A stretch of DNA of 64,000 nucleotides from Clusia tigrina (taxonomy: Eukaryota > Arthropoda > Insecta > Diptera > Clusiidae), in contig OV050032.1 in assembly GCA_920105625.2 (NCBI GenBank), forward strand, positions 129,253,829 to 129,317,828, in the 5' to 3' direction. Shown here piece after piece: positions 17,043 to 28,259 of this stretch. The translations under genes were made by a program, and so were the position numbers. Position 1 is the stretch's first letter. Each line of letters starts with the position of its first letter. Below the pieces are notes generated by a model. The model saw only the letters and a program-made list of their open reading frames with translations. It searched no databases and was not told the origin of the DNA.

Positions 17043-18914
17043 TCAGTGCCCGGTCAGCATTTGTGTGACGTGGTTGGAGGTCAGGAGTCTCCACGTCCAA
17101 CGGCCCTTCTCAGACGCATCCCATCGGGCTTGCCACTCCCGTATGGTGCGCTGTCTGGTGGCTACTACGCGATCTTCCGCACTGGACTCACGCGTACTTC
17201 TGCTGTAGTATAGCCTCCACGACTCCTTGGCCAGCAGGTCCACAGGGATCATACCAGCAATCACCAGCGCGGCGTCTGTGGACACAGTGCGATGGGCACA
17301 GATCGTTCGAAGTGCACTTCTTCTATAGGCTGCCTCTATGGTGCGAACGTATGCCCTGACATTCGCCTTATCCGCCCATATGGGCGCCCCATACAGGATT
17401 ACGGATTTGACAACTCCTGATATGAGCTGTCTCTTCCGCTGCCGCGGTCCTCTAAGGTTCGGCATTATCCGGCAAAGCGAAGAGCAGATCCGAGCCGCCT
17501 TTTCGCCTACACGCCTCAAGTGTTCCTTGAATGTTAATCTGGAGTCTATCCAGACGCCTAGGTACTTCAGGTGTGGGATCGTGGTAATGGTGCAGTTTCC
17601 AACTCTTATCTCCACGACCTCCTGTACCTTTCGACTTGAAATAAGGATGGCCTCCGTTTTCTGCTCCGCCAGTCTAAGTCCTGCATTCGCCAGCCATCTT
17701 CCGACAACGGCCACTGTGCGATTTGCCTCCGCTACTACCTCTTCCAGATGGTTCGCCGCGATCACTAACGCCATGTCGTCCGCATATCCGATGATTTTTA
17801 CATCATGGGGAACCTGTATGCGGAGAATGCCATCATACATAACATTCCAGAGTAGTGGACCCAGTACATACCCCTGGGGAACCCCTCCGGTGGCCTTATG
17901 CGTTTCCATACCTCGCTCGGACTCGTATAGCAGCATCCTGTCGTTAAAGTAGTCGGCAATCATCCGTCTTAGGTAGACGGGCACACCAAACTCTGCTAGC
18001 GAACTCGCTATGCGCGCCCAGCTCGCCGAGTTAAAGGCATTCTTGACATCAAGGGTGACCACAAGGCAATACCTCTTGGAGCCCCCCTTCCATCTTCGTC
18101 CTTGTATCGCCCCCTTCGCCATTCGGATGACGTCGTCAATGGCGTCCACTATCGGTCTTGTTTTCCGGAATCCATATTGTCGTCGCGCCAGTCCTCCAGC
18201 CTCCACTAGAACCTCGTCAATCCGGTTGCAAATAATCCGCTTCCCTGCCGTATCTAGCATGCACAGGGGACGATAGGCTGATAGGTCTTCCGTTGGCTTA
18301 TAAGCTTTTGGCATCAGGACCAGCCGCTGCCTTTTCCACCGTTTTGGGAAGACACCTTGTCTAAAACAGGCCTCGTAAAGAGACCTCAGTGCCTCTGGGT
18401 GTAGCGCAGCTGCCGTTTTGAGCACTTGGTTGGGTATTCTATCCGGGCCAGGTGCCTTCTGGTCCCCAAATCCTCCAACAGCTCGCATCACCTCGTCAGT
18501 GGTCACACTGGGTAATTCTTCGTGTAACTCGAGGGGGAATTGGTCAGGCACGTAGTCCTGTGCTGGGAAGAGCTCTCCAACAATACGTCTGAGCAAGTCG
18601 GGGCAGCGTGGGGCTGGTTGCCTATGGCAAGGGAGCTTTTTCATCACAAGCTTATATGCTGTAGCCCATGGGTTTTCTTCAACCTGTGCACATAGTTCGA
18701 TGAAATTCCTCCGCTTGCTTGACTTTATGGCCTTTTATAGCCTCCTCTTGGCCTCCTTGTATACCTGGCGTAGCAGCAGACACTCTGGCTTGCCTATTGC
18801 CCGCTGGTGTCTTCGTCTTGCGGCATGAGATTCCTTACGCAGGCCAGCGATTTCATCTGTCCACCAGTAGACGGATTTTTGCCATCCGCCATAGGCCCTT
18901 CTGGGGGTGTGCAT
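17043..18914 (-). pseudogene. LINE2 reverse transcriptase (one nonsense codon)
   Basis: 534 uninterrupted codons at 17043-18647 and an in-frame continuation upstream to about 18914. It starts with the WWTDEIAGLR block, then QKAPGPDRIPNQVLK, YRPLCMLDTAGK, the palm LDVKNAFNSASW, GVPQGYVLGPLLWN and the catalytic GYADDMALVI (Asp-Asp intact), then the thumb (LKYLGVWID) and a C-terminal region with SDAALVIAG-like helices (here STDAALVIAGMIPVDLL). A cysteine-rich segment near 16960-17080 lies past the stop in other frames. The only defect seen in this part is a TAA at 18735-18737 in KRRL*KAIKSS. R1-clade assignment is from the order and wording of these blocks. Confidence 0.88.
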
Positions 18915-19470
18915 ACACCTATCAAAGTTTGCAACATACAAATGCTTGTAACTTTTTACTGGAGCGTCATAAATCCTTGAAATTTTGTAACAATAAAGTA
19001 CTCCAGCCTCTTGTCAATTTAAGCAATCGCTCAAAGCTATGCTACCCTTGAGTCACAAATCGAACACTGATAAAACTTCAAATGGCCCAACTTCTATACG
19101 GTACGTCCTACACCTATCAAAGTTTGCAACATACAAATGCTTGTAACTTTTTACTGGACCGTCATAGAATATTGAAATTTTGTAACAATAAAGTACTCGA
19201 GCCTCTTGTCAATTTAAGCTATCGCTTAAAGCTATGCTACCCTTGAGTCCCAAATCGAACACTGATAATACTTCAAATGGCCCTAACTTCTATATGGTAC
19301 GTCCTACACCTATCAAAGTTTGCAACATACAAATGCTTGTAACTTTTTACTGGAGTGTCATAAAACCTTGAAATTTTGTAACAATAAAGTATTCGAGCCT
19401 CTTGTCAATTTAAGCTATCGCTCAAAGCTATGCTACCCTTGAGTACCAAATCAAATACTGATAAAACTTC
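18915..19470. repeat. Tandem ~195-bp satellite block inside LINE2
   Basis: Three tandem units starting at 18916, 19111 and 19307 (spacing 195 and 196 bp), each opening CACCTATCAAAGTTTGCAAC; the third is partial. The block interrupts LINE2 between the end of endonuclease (SACE) and the PRRAYGGW segment before RT. The 4 bp GCAT occur on both sides (18911-18914 and 19471-19474). The units differ from one another by only a few bases. The length is close to one nucleosome repeat, as in many satellite DNAs. Confidence 0.9.
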
Positions 19471-20230
19471 GCATGCACTCTCTAGCTGGCTTGCTAGCTG
19501 ACTTGCCATTTCGTCCGCACCACCTTCCAACTTCATGTCCTCCAACAGGACTTTAAGGGTGCCGTTATCGAGTTTATCCGCCCTCCAGCCTCTTAATCTT
19601 GGACCTATCTTTGGCCTTCCACCGGTAACCTTAGATCGATCGTAATGGCGCTGTGATCGCTGTGAGTATATATGGGACTCATAATCCACTTAGCTCCTCT
19701 CACCAGTCTGCTGCTCAGGAACGTAAGGTCGGTCACGGACCTGGCTCCTCCTCTAGCGAATGTCGCCTCTCCCGTGTTCATGAGAACTACGTCAAGTGCC
19801 GTGAACGCGTCCATGAGGATATGACCTTTTGGCGTTGTTCGGGCGCAGCCCCATTCATTTGCCCATGCGTTGAAGTCGCCAGCAATCACTACGGGGTGCC
19901 TGCCTCGCGCATCCAGGGTAAGTCTGTCCACCACTGACTCGAACTCATTCGTAGTGCGGCTTGGTGGAAGGTAGCAACTGTAGACCGTGGTGCCTCCAAT
20001 GGTCGCTCTGACGTAGCCGTCGCTACTATGTTTCTTGCTCAGTTGTAAGGCTGTGGCTCCACACACCCACAGTGCGGCTCCGCCAGTATTGTCCTCGGCC
20101 CAAACTCCTTGGTGCTTGCGCCGGTATGGCTCGCTAAGCACCGCAACATCAGCCTTTTGTTCCCTTACTGTCTGCTCCAAGAGATCCTGTGCAGCCTCGC
20201 AGTGGTTGAGATTGAGCTAGAGCAACCTCA
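19471..20230 (-). pseudogene. LINE2 endonuclease
   Basis: APE-type endonuclease. The ATG of ORF2 lies 3 nt after the gag TAA (TAAGAGATG around 20228-20237), so translation may couple by termination-reinitiation in an intact copy. Motifs: LNLNHCEAAQDLLEQ, VAVLSEPYRR, VVIAGDFNAWANEWG, SVTDLTFLSS and PIYTHSDHSAITIDL. A TAG at about 20217-20219 replaces the usual Gln before LNLNHC. A frame change near 19640 moves the C-terminal part (19405-19689) to another frame. The domain then meets the satellite block. Confidence 0.85.
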
Positions 20231-20234
20231 TCTC

Positions 20235-21509
20235 TTACGTCTGGATTTTCCCGCAGCTTGTTTCTAGGACGGGCACGAGCTGCATCCTGTCGTTACGACC
20301 CTTGGCTGTGCAGAGTGCGCACGCAAGCTTCCTGTCGCACTCACGGGCGCTGTGTCCTTCTCCACCACATCTGTAGCACTTGTGGCGCCAGTCCTCTTTG
20401 CTAGTGCGCTTCTGTGAGATGTGACCAAACGACATACACTTGTAGCAGCGCACTGGTGTCACCTTCTCACGCACACGGCAAGAAGTCCATCCAACTCTAA
20501 GCCTGCCGATTTTTACAAGGGTTGCGGCTACCTGGGGCGGTAAGCTGATGGTCGCCGTCTGCGTTCCCCCATATGCTTTGCGGAGGGATCTGACTGCACC
20601 CACGGGAGGTCTCTCTGAGACATTCAGCTGTTTACATAGCGCCTCATGAACATCTTCAACCATGGTAACCTCATCTAGATCCTTTACCTCCACCAGCGTC
20701 TCCTGCGTGAGTTAACGCACCTCCGCACTGGATCCTAGGACATTCACCACTGCCTTACTGTACTGCAGGGTCTTTGGATCTGCCGCTGCGCTCAGCTCCA
20801 GCAGCAATTCACCTTTTGCCGTTTTGCGAATTCGCCGTACGCTCTCTCCCAGTTCAGAGAGCTGCGGATCCGTCTTGAGCTTCTGGAGGATTTCCGCATA
20901 ATTCGCCATCCCAGTTTCCTTTATCACTATAGCATTTGGGCGCACTTGCCTGGGCTTCAGGTCCTTAGGCTTGGCACGGGCGCGAGTACCGACCGTGATC
21001 CACCCCGCTTTTGCCACCTCTGGTTTGTCCGATTTGGGTTTAATCGCCTTGGACTTTGGCTTCGGCCGGGCTACCGCTGTTTCTGTCGTCGCCTTCCGCT
21101 CCTCTCCTTTCCGCTTTTTGGTTACCACCAGGCTGTTAGGACTCGCTGGTTCCACCTCCCCCATCTCGTGGGGCCGCTTCGGCGTTACCACCGTGGCCGC
21201 GAAGCTCTTCACCAGGGCAGGAGTTTCCCGTGGTGGCGCACCAACTTGGACCTTCTTGTCCACCAGGTGACTACCCGCCTGAACCTCTTTGTTCCACATT
21301 TTGTTGTCAGTCTGGGTCCCCTTACCGACTCGCTCCGATTGTGATGGCTTTTCAATCATCACCACGTCCTGCTCATGTTGGATCTGGAGGCAAATGTCCG
21401 CGTGAATATTATGCCGTGGCCACACGAAGGCAATTAAAGCCTCGACGTGCCACTCCAACACCGCCATTTTGCCTTTAGCAACGACTTCGTCTGGGGGATG
21501 AAGCGCCAT
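20235..21509 (-). pseudogene. LINE2 gag-like ORF1 (one nonsense codon)
   Basis: ORF1 in one frame from 21509 to 20235 with a single TAA at 20712-20714. The N-terminal half is K/P/T-rich and basic (nuclear-targeting-like KKRKGEERK). The middle has the conserved LINE gag block (MANYAEILQKLKTD, ESVRRIRKTAKGELLLEL). The C-terminus has LRKAYGGTQTATISLP and three CCHC-type knuckles: CYKCMSFGHISQKR (last Cys lost to another residue), CYRCGGEGHSAREC and CALC. The likely function is RNP formation on the LINE RNA. The ATG at 21509 starts inside a frame that is open upstream, so the true start may be further 5'. Confidence 0.83.
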
Positions 21510-22488
21510 TGCATCGGTTTTCGTAGCCGATATAGGTCGGAGCTCACTGGGGTCTGCCAGTGAATTTCACCCCACCACATCCTTCGTCCATTCCGGACTC
21601 CTTGGAAGATCGGATCTCTTACTGAAGGGATCCTTCTCCGCATCATTTTTCTTTCCCTGTTGTGTTTGTATGTTGTACATTTTGTTTTAATGTGGTCCCC
21701 GCTCGTGGCCGCTATCTATGATCGTTGTGCAGTTGCTTTCTTGGTCCCATGGTTATCTATGCCGCAGCAGGGAGGCCATGCAAGGGTTGACGTAAGACCT
21801 CATGAGTTCTTACGTTCAGTGCCAGACCAGCGTTAATCGGGAATGTGACATCCGAACCTGCACTGCCAACTTAATGGTGACGAGACATAGAGCGCTCCCG
21901 GAGACCTGCCATGGTTTTAACGGGATGAGGGCGACAGAGGCATTAAGCTACCTGCCATTTCTGCAACGTTTCACCCTTGCATACTGAAGTGACAGCATAC
22001 CACTATCGTCAGCCCGCAGCATCAAAGTCCTCACATTTCCCGGTATATCGTAATTAAGGCCTTACCGGTCTCGGCCTTAATGGGCCGTACTTGCCCTCCA
22101 CCAAAATTCGCAGCAGTCCTCAAGTAGTGGAGTACCGCTGACCAAGATATGGGGCCCGTCATGGGTCTGCCACTCTTGGGTTTTTCGCAATGCCACGACG
22201 ATCCGTCGGTGTCCCACGTTGGTGCCGCGGCGTCCCACGATGTCCCACGTCGGTCCCTCGTAGATCTGTGTCCCACGTTGCCCAGCCAACTGCCCCATCG
22301 GGGTCATCGCTGACTGGTTCATTACTCACTTCAGCTAGTGTCCAGCGGGTGCTGGCACACCATTGCCCAGGGTCGCCACGTGGAGGCAGTGAGTCTTCTT
22401 GAGGGAATTATCTGTAAGGATCGTCCTGGCCACTCCCTGGTGAGTGGCGGTCAGGAGCTTTGCCTTAAGGTTATCCCCCCTGACCCCG
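21510..22488 (-). other. LINE2 5' UTR
   Basis: GC-rich compared with flanking DNA. No convincing ORF. It contains four GTCCCACG motifs on the plus strand between about 22206 and 22275. In LINEs this part holds the internal promoter; that is a family-based expectation and nothing here proves it. It ends abruptly at CTGACCCC (22488), where the microsatellite begins. Confidence 0.6.
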
Positions 22489-22556
22489 TATGTATGTATG
22501 TACATATGTATGTATGTACATATGTATGTATGTACATATATATGTATGTACATAGT
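22489..22556. repeat. TATG/TACA microsatellite
   Basis: About 68 bp of GTATGTATGTACATAT repeats flanking the 5' end of LINE2, the probable insertion target type. Confidence 0.9.
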
Positions 22557-23519
22557 ATATTGAATATGTTTAAACAAGGATCAATATTAGAAATTACCTT
22601 TTTTTATAACAAATTTATATAGAATTTTACTTTTTGTACTTTACTAATTTTACTTTATGTACATATTTTACTTGTCTTTATTATCTTATTTTTATTTGAA
22701 ATGTCTCATTTTAGAGTAATAGGAACAATTACATTATTACAATAACAAGAAAAATTCTATGTCAGTTACTTGTTGCATAATTTTCCCCTTATTTTCTTTC
22801 ACTGTCGTGATCACTTGAGTATGTGTGTGCGTTGCGTATAGCATAACAATAAAGCAAAGGAATTTCTCATCCTTAAATAATTTCAGCTTTGGATTTTGGA
22901 GAGTAATGATATTTTTTGTTTTTAGATCATTTTGGCAGGTAGCGAATTTTGCCATAAGAAATGAAAATAAAGCGCCTTCATATCTAGGCTTCTTTAAACA
23001 TAAAGTGGAGCAGAATTCAGTTTGTCATGAAATTTTGGATATTTCAATATTTTTAAAAATGACAAATATCAGCAAAATTTACTCTTTAGATTTTATATTT
23101 CATATTTTCACTTTAGCAGCATACGATCAAACATTTTGTGAGGGTGTCCAAAGAAAGAATAATTATGCACAAAAGACCAATTTTGCTATACTACAACCAA
23201 ATTTTATTACAAACTTTACCACTGGTACATACGAGTGCATTTATGAATTTGTACATGTATGAACACAAATTTTTCGAATTTTCATAGTATATAATATCAT
23301 GTTTGAAGTAAATTTTATGAACTTCAATTTATAGCAATAAATTCATATGTTCTTGTTATATACTAATTTAAGAACTTTAGTAAATAGAACCGTATATAAT
23401 GCCATACTCTATATATAAATATTTATTCCCTATGGAAAAATGTAGTTCAACCATGATTGTATTCCAACGCATAATAAACCTCTTCATAATTAAAAATGAT
23501 AATAATCAGATATATATAA
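22557..23519. other. AT-rich DNA, no feature recognised
   Basis: About 960 bp of AT-rich sequence. The longest frame (22825-23262, 145 codons) has a low-complexity F/I/N/K composition with no family resemblance, and I treat it as chance. Confidence 0.6.
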
Positions 23520-24580
23520 AACGAGTACAGAAGTCTGAAGTCGGGTTAGACCGACTCCGAAATACCCTTTACCTTTCCTTGTGCGTGCGAGTTCAACAAT
23601 GGGAACGTCTTCTTCATAAATCATCATTAGGAGGATATCTACGGTAATTTTCGGTAGGGTACCTAGAGTTGATTATATCGTCCCCATTTCTTGTATACTA
23701 CTAACTCATATAAAATTTCATCCAAAAATATTGTATTGGTCGTAAGTTATAATAATATGTCTATATGTCAATGGCTGTAAAAACAACACGCTCATTTTCT
23801 CTGTGGTGTTTAATGTTAGTACACGCAACCTTCCTGTGAAATTTCGTTGATGTAGCTTCTATAGGAACCTAGTAATGATTTGTGTTTAATTGTGGGCGTG
23901 GCAGTAGTATTATGGCACACTATTATGAACCCCATGTAGATTTCTGCAAATTTTTATTCCGCTGGCATCAATACGAGCATATACGATATAGGCTATTTTT
24001 AAGTTAGACCTGAAAGTTCCTTATATCAAAAGTGGGCATGTCTTTTCCCTGATCAACCCCATTTATTGCAGATAGCTTGTCCACATGTTCCTTCCAGTAA
24101 AATGTCATCCGTAAATCTCTACCACATCTTTAGTTAATATATACCGCCCCTTTTTGCATAGGGTTTAGTGGCATCCACATCTCCATAACTGCCAAATTGC
24201 GTCACTATGCCATCAATTGGACCGAAGTTATAGTAATTTTATAAAAGGTGAGAAAAGTTCCTTATATGTGAGGTAGGCCTGGTGTTTGTCCAAATCGGCC
24301 CATATAGCAATCTGGTTCTATATCTTTGTCCAGACTATACTTTTGCCAAATTTCATTAAGATAGCTTTAACGGTGTAGAAAAAAAGTGGCAACAGACGGA
24401 CACATGGACGCACGGATAGACGGACAGACGGACAGACGGACAGACTGACAAAATAAAAATTGCTTAGACTGACAAAATAAAAATTGCATACCTATCACGC
24501 CTCCTTCTTGAAATTGCAACCCCTCTTAAAGGCACAAAATTAGTATACCCTTTTTACCTTTTTTGAAGGTAAAGGGTATA
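23520..24580 (+). repeat. Dispersed repeat D, copy 1
   Basis: A ~1.06-kb non-coding repeat that begins ACGAGTACAGAAGT and ends in a palindromic hairpin, TATACCC...GGGTATA (24544-24580). Near the 3' end is a GGACAGAC microsatellite (about 24418-24450). Copies 2 (46745-47869) and 3 (51923-52894) share the same order of blocks. No ORF of note. The class is not identified. Confidence 0.8.
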
Positions 24581-25842
24581 GAAATTATTTCTAGTATTTA
24601 AAAATCCAGGAAATTGAATTTTATATTAGGATAAATAATGTTTAGTAAAACAAATGTTAATATAAGGTGCGTCTTTTTGCCCATTACATTTGACATTTAA
24701 TTAATAAAATGTCTACATGATATGTGCAGGGCTTGCCCAAGTCTACTTGCTTGAATGTTTTTTACAAACGCCATTCGAAATACTACAACCGGCAACTCAA
24801 TTCATCACTCACCTTGACGTGGAGACATGGGTTATGGAAACTACTAAAAAAATGCAGAAACTTCTTAATGGTTCGTGCTTCTTTGAGCGTGTGATCTTGT
24901 CTTTGGATCTGTATGCACTTATATAGGAAATACTTTTAATGAAATTATCTCTTTTGACCTATTTGGGACTTCTTTTCAGTTTCATTTTCTAATTTTTTCT
25001 GTCATAAATTCTTCTATTCAACTGCATGTTTTTTTTTTATATAGTATAATAATTTCATAATTTATCATATGCTAAATTAATGGTAAGGTTTTTTTTATAC
25101 ATATATGAAATATATATGCAACCATAGTTAAAAATAAATTACATATTTCGCCGTACAAGCATGCATATGGAATCCATCAACAGTTGCATAAATCATTGGT
25201 GAACTAAGGAAATTTAATTAAATAAGTAAATCTAATTATATTTTACGTTAATTATTTATTTTGCATGTATATACGTATGTATATTAAAAGTTAAAATATT
25301 GTACAGTTTCAACAATTTATTGATGGACTAAAATAAGATATTTTTAATAAAACTAAGTAAATATATGCAACATAAAATAGTTCAACTAATTGAAGTTATA
25401 TTTGGATCCAAATCTCTGGCATTTACTTTTACTTTGTGATTTTTTTGTTTTTCCCATACTAAAAAATTTCATTTTAAATATGAAAACTATTAATTGCCTT
25501 TTTTTCATTTTTCGTATATGCAAATTTGTCTCTAATACAATCAAATTATTAATTTTTTGTGAAATTCTAAAAGAGTCGTATGAAATTTGTTAAAAAATTT
25601 CATAGTCGTGTAGAATAACTGTTTTAATTATCTTCTTTTCAAAATACACATACACAAGCTCAATAGTTGGCTTATAAAAAGTTTGTATGTTGTATGAAGA
25701 CAAATTTCAATAAGCTTATATATTTACATACAAATGAAAGGATGTAAAAAACCCAAAAATAAATTCACGCAACTAAGCAAGAAGTGTGTACACTCAAATA
25801 TTACAATGTGTACGAGTATGTGTAAAAAATATTTATTGCGCG
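24581..25842. other. AT-rich DNA, no feature recognised
   Basis: About 1.26 kb of AT-rich sequence with short poly(T) runs. A 69-codon frame at 24717-24926 has ordinary amino-acid composition but no recognisable motif. The last bases, TGCGCG at 25837-25842, are an alternating pyrimidine-purine hexamer of the kind errantiviruses prefer as target. Confidence 0.55.
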
Positions 25843-26760
25843 AGTTACGTTCCCAACTACGATGTCAACGATCACTACACCCTCATCAGCACCACCACCT
25901 AAACCATCTAGAACCTAACCACATAACCACTAGCAAGTTCAACGATTCCAGAATTGCAACAGCAGCATAAAGACCCAACTACTAGCAGGTTCAACAGCTT
26001 CAAAAATGCAATGACAGCATAACAGCAAGCAGCGGGCAGCGGCGATTTGAACGACCACATTAAACACACACACAATATATATTTAATTATTACATAGACA
26101 TAAGGTAAGCAAACTTTGTAAACACACACACACAATATAATTAGAGTATATATTTCGTTACTACATAGACGGTAAACAAACTTTGTAAACACATACACGC
26201 AATATATGTAGAACATATGCTTATAGTTATAAGCTTATAATACACATATGTAAAGTATAGATATAAATTTATAGTATACCTAGATATAAGCTTACATAGC
26301 ACATTTAGAGGATATAAAGAATCGATATTCAGAATAAAATACACTTGGTACACTACACTGAAATTAAACGGTGTTTCTCTTATCAAGGAATAAACCGGCA
26401 TCCTTTGGGCGCCCTATCCTGACATTGGATAGAACTTAATTCCGCTTGAACAAGTCAACAACCTACTTGAAAGGAATAATTCGAAATCCTTTGGACGCCT
26501 GTATCCTTATAAAGTTTGGAAATTGATGGATTCAGCTTGAATAGTTGGTAACCTTCTTGATGGGAATAATTCGGCATCCTTTGGACGCCTGTATGCTTTC
26601 GAGTTGAGGAACTAATATATTAGTTCAGCTTAAATAAATGAGTGACCTTCTTGATCGGAATAGATCGGCATCCTTTGGCAAATTTAGCAGAAACAATACA
26701 GCAACATTAAAACAGCAACATTAAGCAGAGACAATACGGCAACATAAAGCAGAGACAACA
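25843..26760 (+). repeat. Element E 5' LTR
   Basis: Starts AGTTACGTTCCC, matching the start of the right LTR at 43814 (AATTACGTTCCC). The AGTTAC start is typical of errantivirus LTRs. It contains four degenerate tandem units of about 90 bp (cores at 26385, 26471, 26561 and 26655, each ending CATCCTTTGG). I place the right end at ACAACA (26760), because TGGCGACG follows as a possible primer-binding site. The right LTR has diverged or been truncated beyond the block corresponding to about 26610, so the 3' boundary is not confirmed by the duplicate. Confidence 0.65.
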
Positions 26761-27270
26761 TGGCGACGTTTACCAAGAAGCAGAAATAACATAAAAACAT
26801 AAACGCTTACAGTATGAAGCACAACAACACTACATTTTGGGCTACAAGCATGTAAGTCAAGAACTGAATAATTTATAATAAATATAAATAGATATACATA
26901 CGAGTATATAAGTTATGTTACGAAACTTCAAACGAAAAGTTTCAAGTCCAATTACTAACAACAATCCAATAAAACTTCTAAGTATACCAGAAGAAACAGT
27001 TCATAACAATAAACGTAGGGCTTCCGAGCAAATAGTTAATCAAATAAAACACACAAATACAAACCAAAATAACATCTCAGAAATGGCTAACCCAACAGAA
27101 ATATTTAACAGCCTAAGAATCCCAGACGTAATTAAAGACTTAAACACTTTTGACGGAAAAAACAATTTCTATCAGACTTTATAAAAAATGTAGAAGAAAT
27201 TCTACTTTTTATCAGAAATACGCACGGTACCCCTTACGGACAGGTATTGCTTAGAGCAATAAGAAATAAG

Positions 27271-27449
27271 GTGGTCTAGTGGTAAGCATGCTAGACTTAC
27301 ACCATGAGGGTCGCAGGTTCAAATCCTGCCACGGGCTTGGTCTCCAAAATGCTTCTTTCTATAAAATCCTTTTCTCTTCGATTCGAAGGCCTCTGTTGCT
27401 AGTACTCATTCCCCCAACACCTTGCACTCATCATTAATTATGTTGCAAG

Positions 27450-27483
<34 letters not shown>
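27271..27483 (+). mobile_element. tRNA-derived SINE with (ATA)n tail
   Basis: A 213-bp insertion in the E gag frame. The 5' end has Pol III box A (TGGTCTAGTGG, 27272-27282) and box B (GGTTCAAATCC, inside a perfect 5-bp T-stem GCAGG/CCTGC near 27312-27328), about as far apart as in tRNA genes. The 5' acceptor strand does not pair with the 3' side, so it is not a working tRNA gene. An unrelated ~110-bp body and an ATA/AAT tail (27451-27483) follow. AATAAG flanks both sides (27265-27270 and 27484-27489), a target duplication. Confidence 0.85.
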
Positions 27484-27488
<5 letters not shown>

Positions 27489-28252
27489 GATAATAGGGCA
27501 AGCAAATGAAGCTTTAAACTCACATTTAACCAATCTTGTCTGGGATGACATTAAGAAAACCTTGATGGACTTATATACTGACAAGAGAGACGAATCTACA
27601 CTAATTAGGGAACTACACAACATTAAACAATATTACAAAACAGTGGAACAATTCGATGACGAAATTCTAGATATGCAATCAATATTAATAAGCTATATAT
27701 GTATGAAAGAAACCAACCAAGTCATACAAAGTTCAAAAAAAGAATTATTTGAAGACATGTGTCTAAACGTTTTCTTATCAGGTTTAAGAGAACCTTTAGG
27801 TGGAATTATCAGAGCAATGCGCCCAACAGACATATGTACTGCTCTGACTTACTGTAAAAAAGAACAACCAATTTCACCTACAGATATAATAACTACCCTT
27901 ACCCCAAACCACAATTCAGACAAATCCAAAATCCGCAATACCAAATGCAAAGATTCCAAGCAACATTTAATAGGCAATATCAACCAAAATACGAATCCAA
28001 CCAAGACCCACACACCCCCTCGCGAAATCCATTCAATAATTATAACCCAAACCCCCATCTACCGCAAATAAAAAATTCAGGTAGCAATATGACAAGACAG
28101 AACACAATACGATCAAGACAGAACTTGACACCCTATCAATCAACACAAAACCACTTCAACAGCCACCAAAGTAATAAGGCAGAAGACATCAACAATATAG
28201 ATATGGAAGAACAACAACCCTCAAACGAGACAAATAACATTGATGACACTCA

Positions 28253-28259
28253 AAATTTG
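28253..28259 (+). promoter_or_regulatory. Possible -1 frameshift site, gag-pol of element E
   Basis: AAATTTG in the gag frame reads A AAT TTG, which fits X XXY YYZ. A -1 slip enters the pol frame, which is open from here past the protease. Gag terminates 22 nt downstream at 28281-28283. No obvious stem was found downstream. Confidence 0.5.

Larger units (their letters stand above)
16582..22488 (-). mobile_element. R1-clade LINE (LINE2), nearly full length, in microsatellite DNA
   Basis: Minus-strand non-LTR retrotransposon: 5' UTR (21510-22488), gag (20235-21509), endonuclease (about 19471-20230), RT (17043-18914), 3' UTR and a poly(A) tail (T14 at 16582-16595 on the plus strand). The 5' end abuts a GTAT/GTACATAT repeat (22489-22556) and the 3' end abuts GTGTGTGTGG (16570-16581). 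Some R1-clade lineages (Waldo, Mino) are known to target AC-type microsatellites, and this fits. A 556-bp satellite block interrupts it at 18915-19470. At least three nonsense codons make this copy inactive. Confidence 0.88.

Noticed and set aside
15382..17213. Several plus-strand ORFs over the two LINEs
   Set aside because: Shadows of the minus-strand gag, endonuclease and RT frames.
22825..23262. 145-codon ORF
   Set aside because: F/I/N/K-rich chance frame in AT-rich DNA, no motif.
23520..24580. Helitron assignment for repeat D
   Set aside because: A terminal hairpin is present, but no CTRR end, no Rep/helicase and no insertion between A and T shown.
27271..27340. tRNA gene
   Set aside because: Boxes A and B are good, but the acceptor stem does not pair and the sequence continues into a SINE body with a microsatellite tail.
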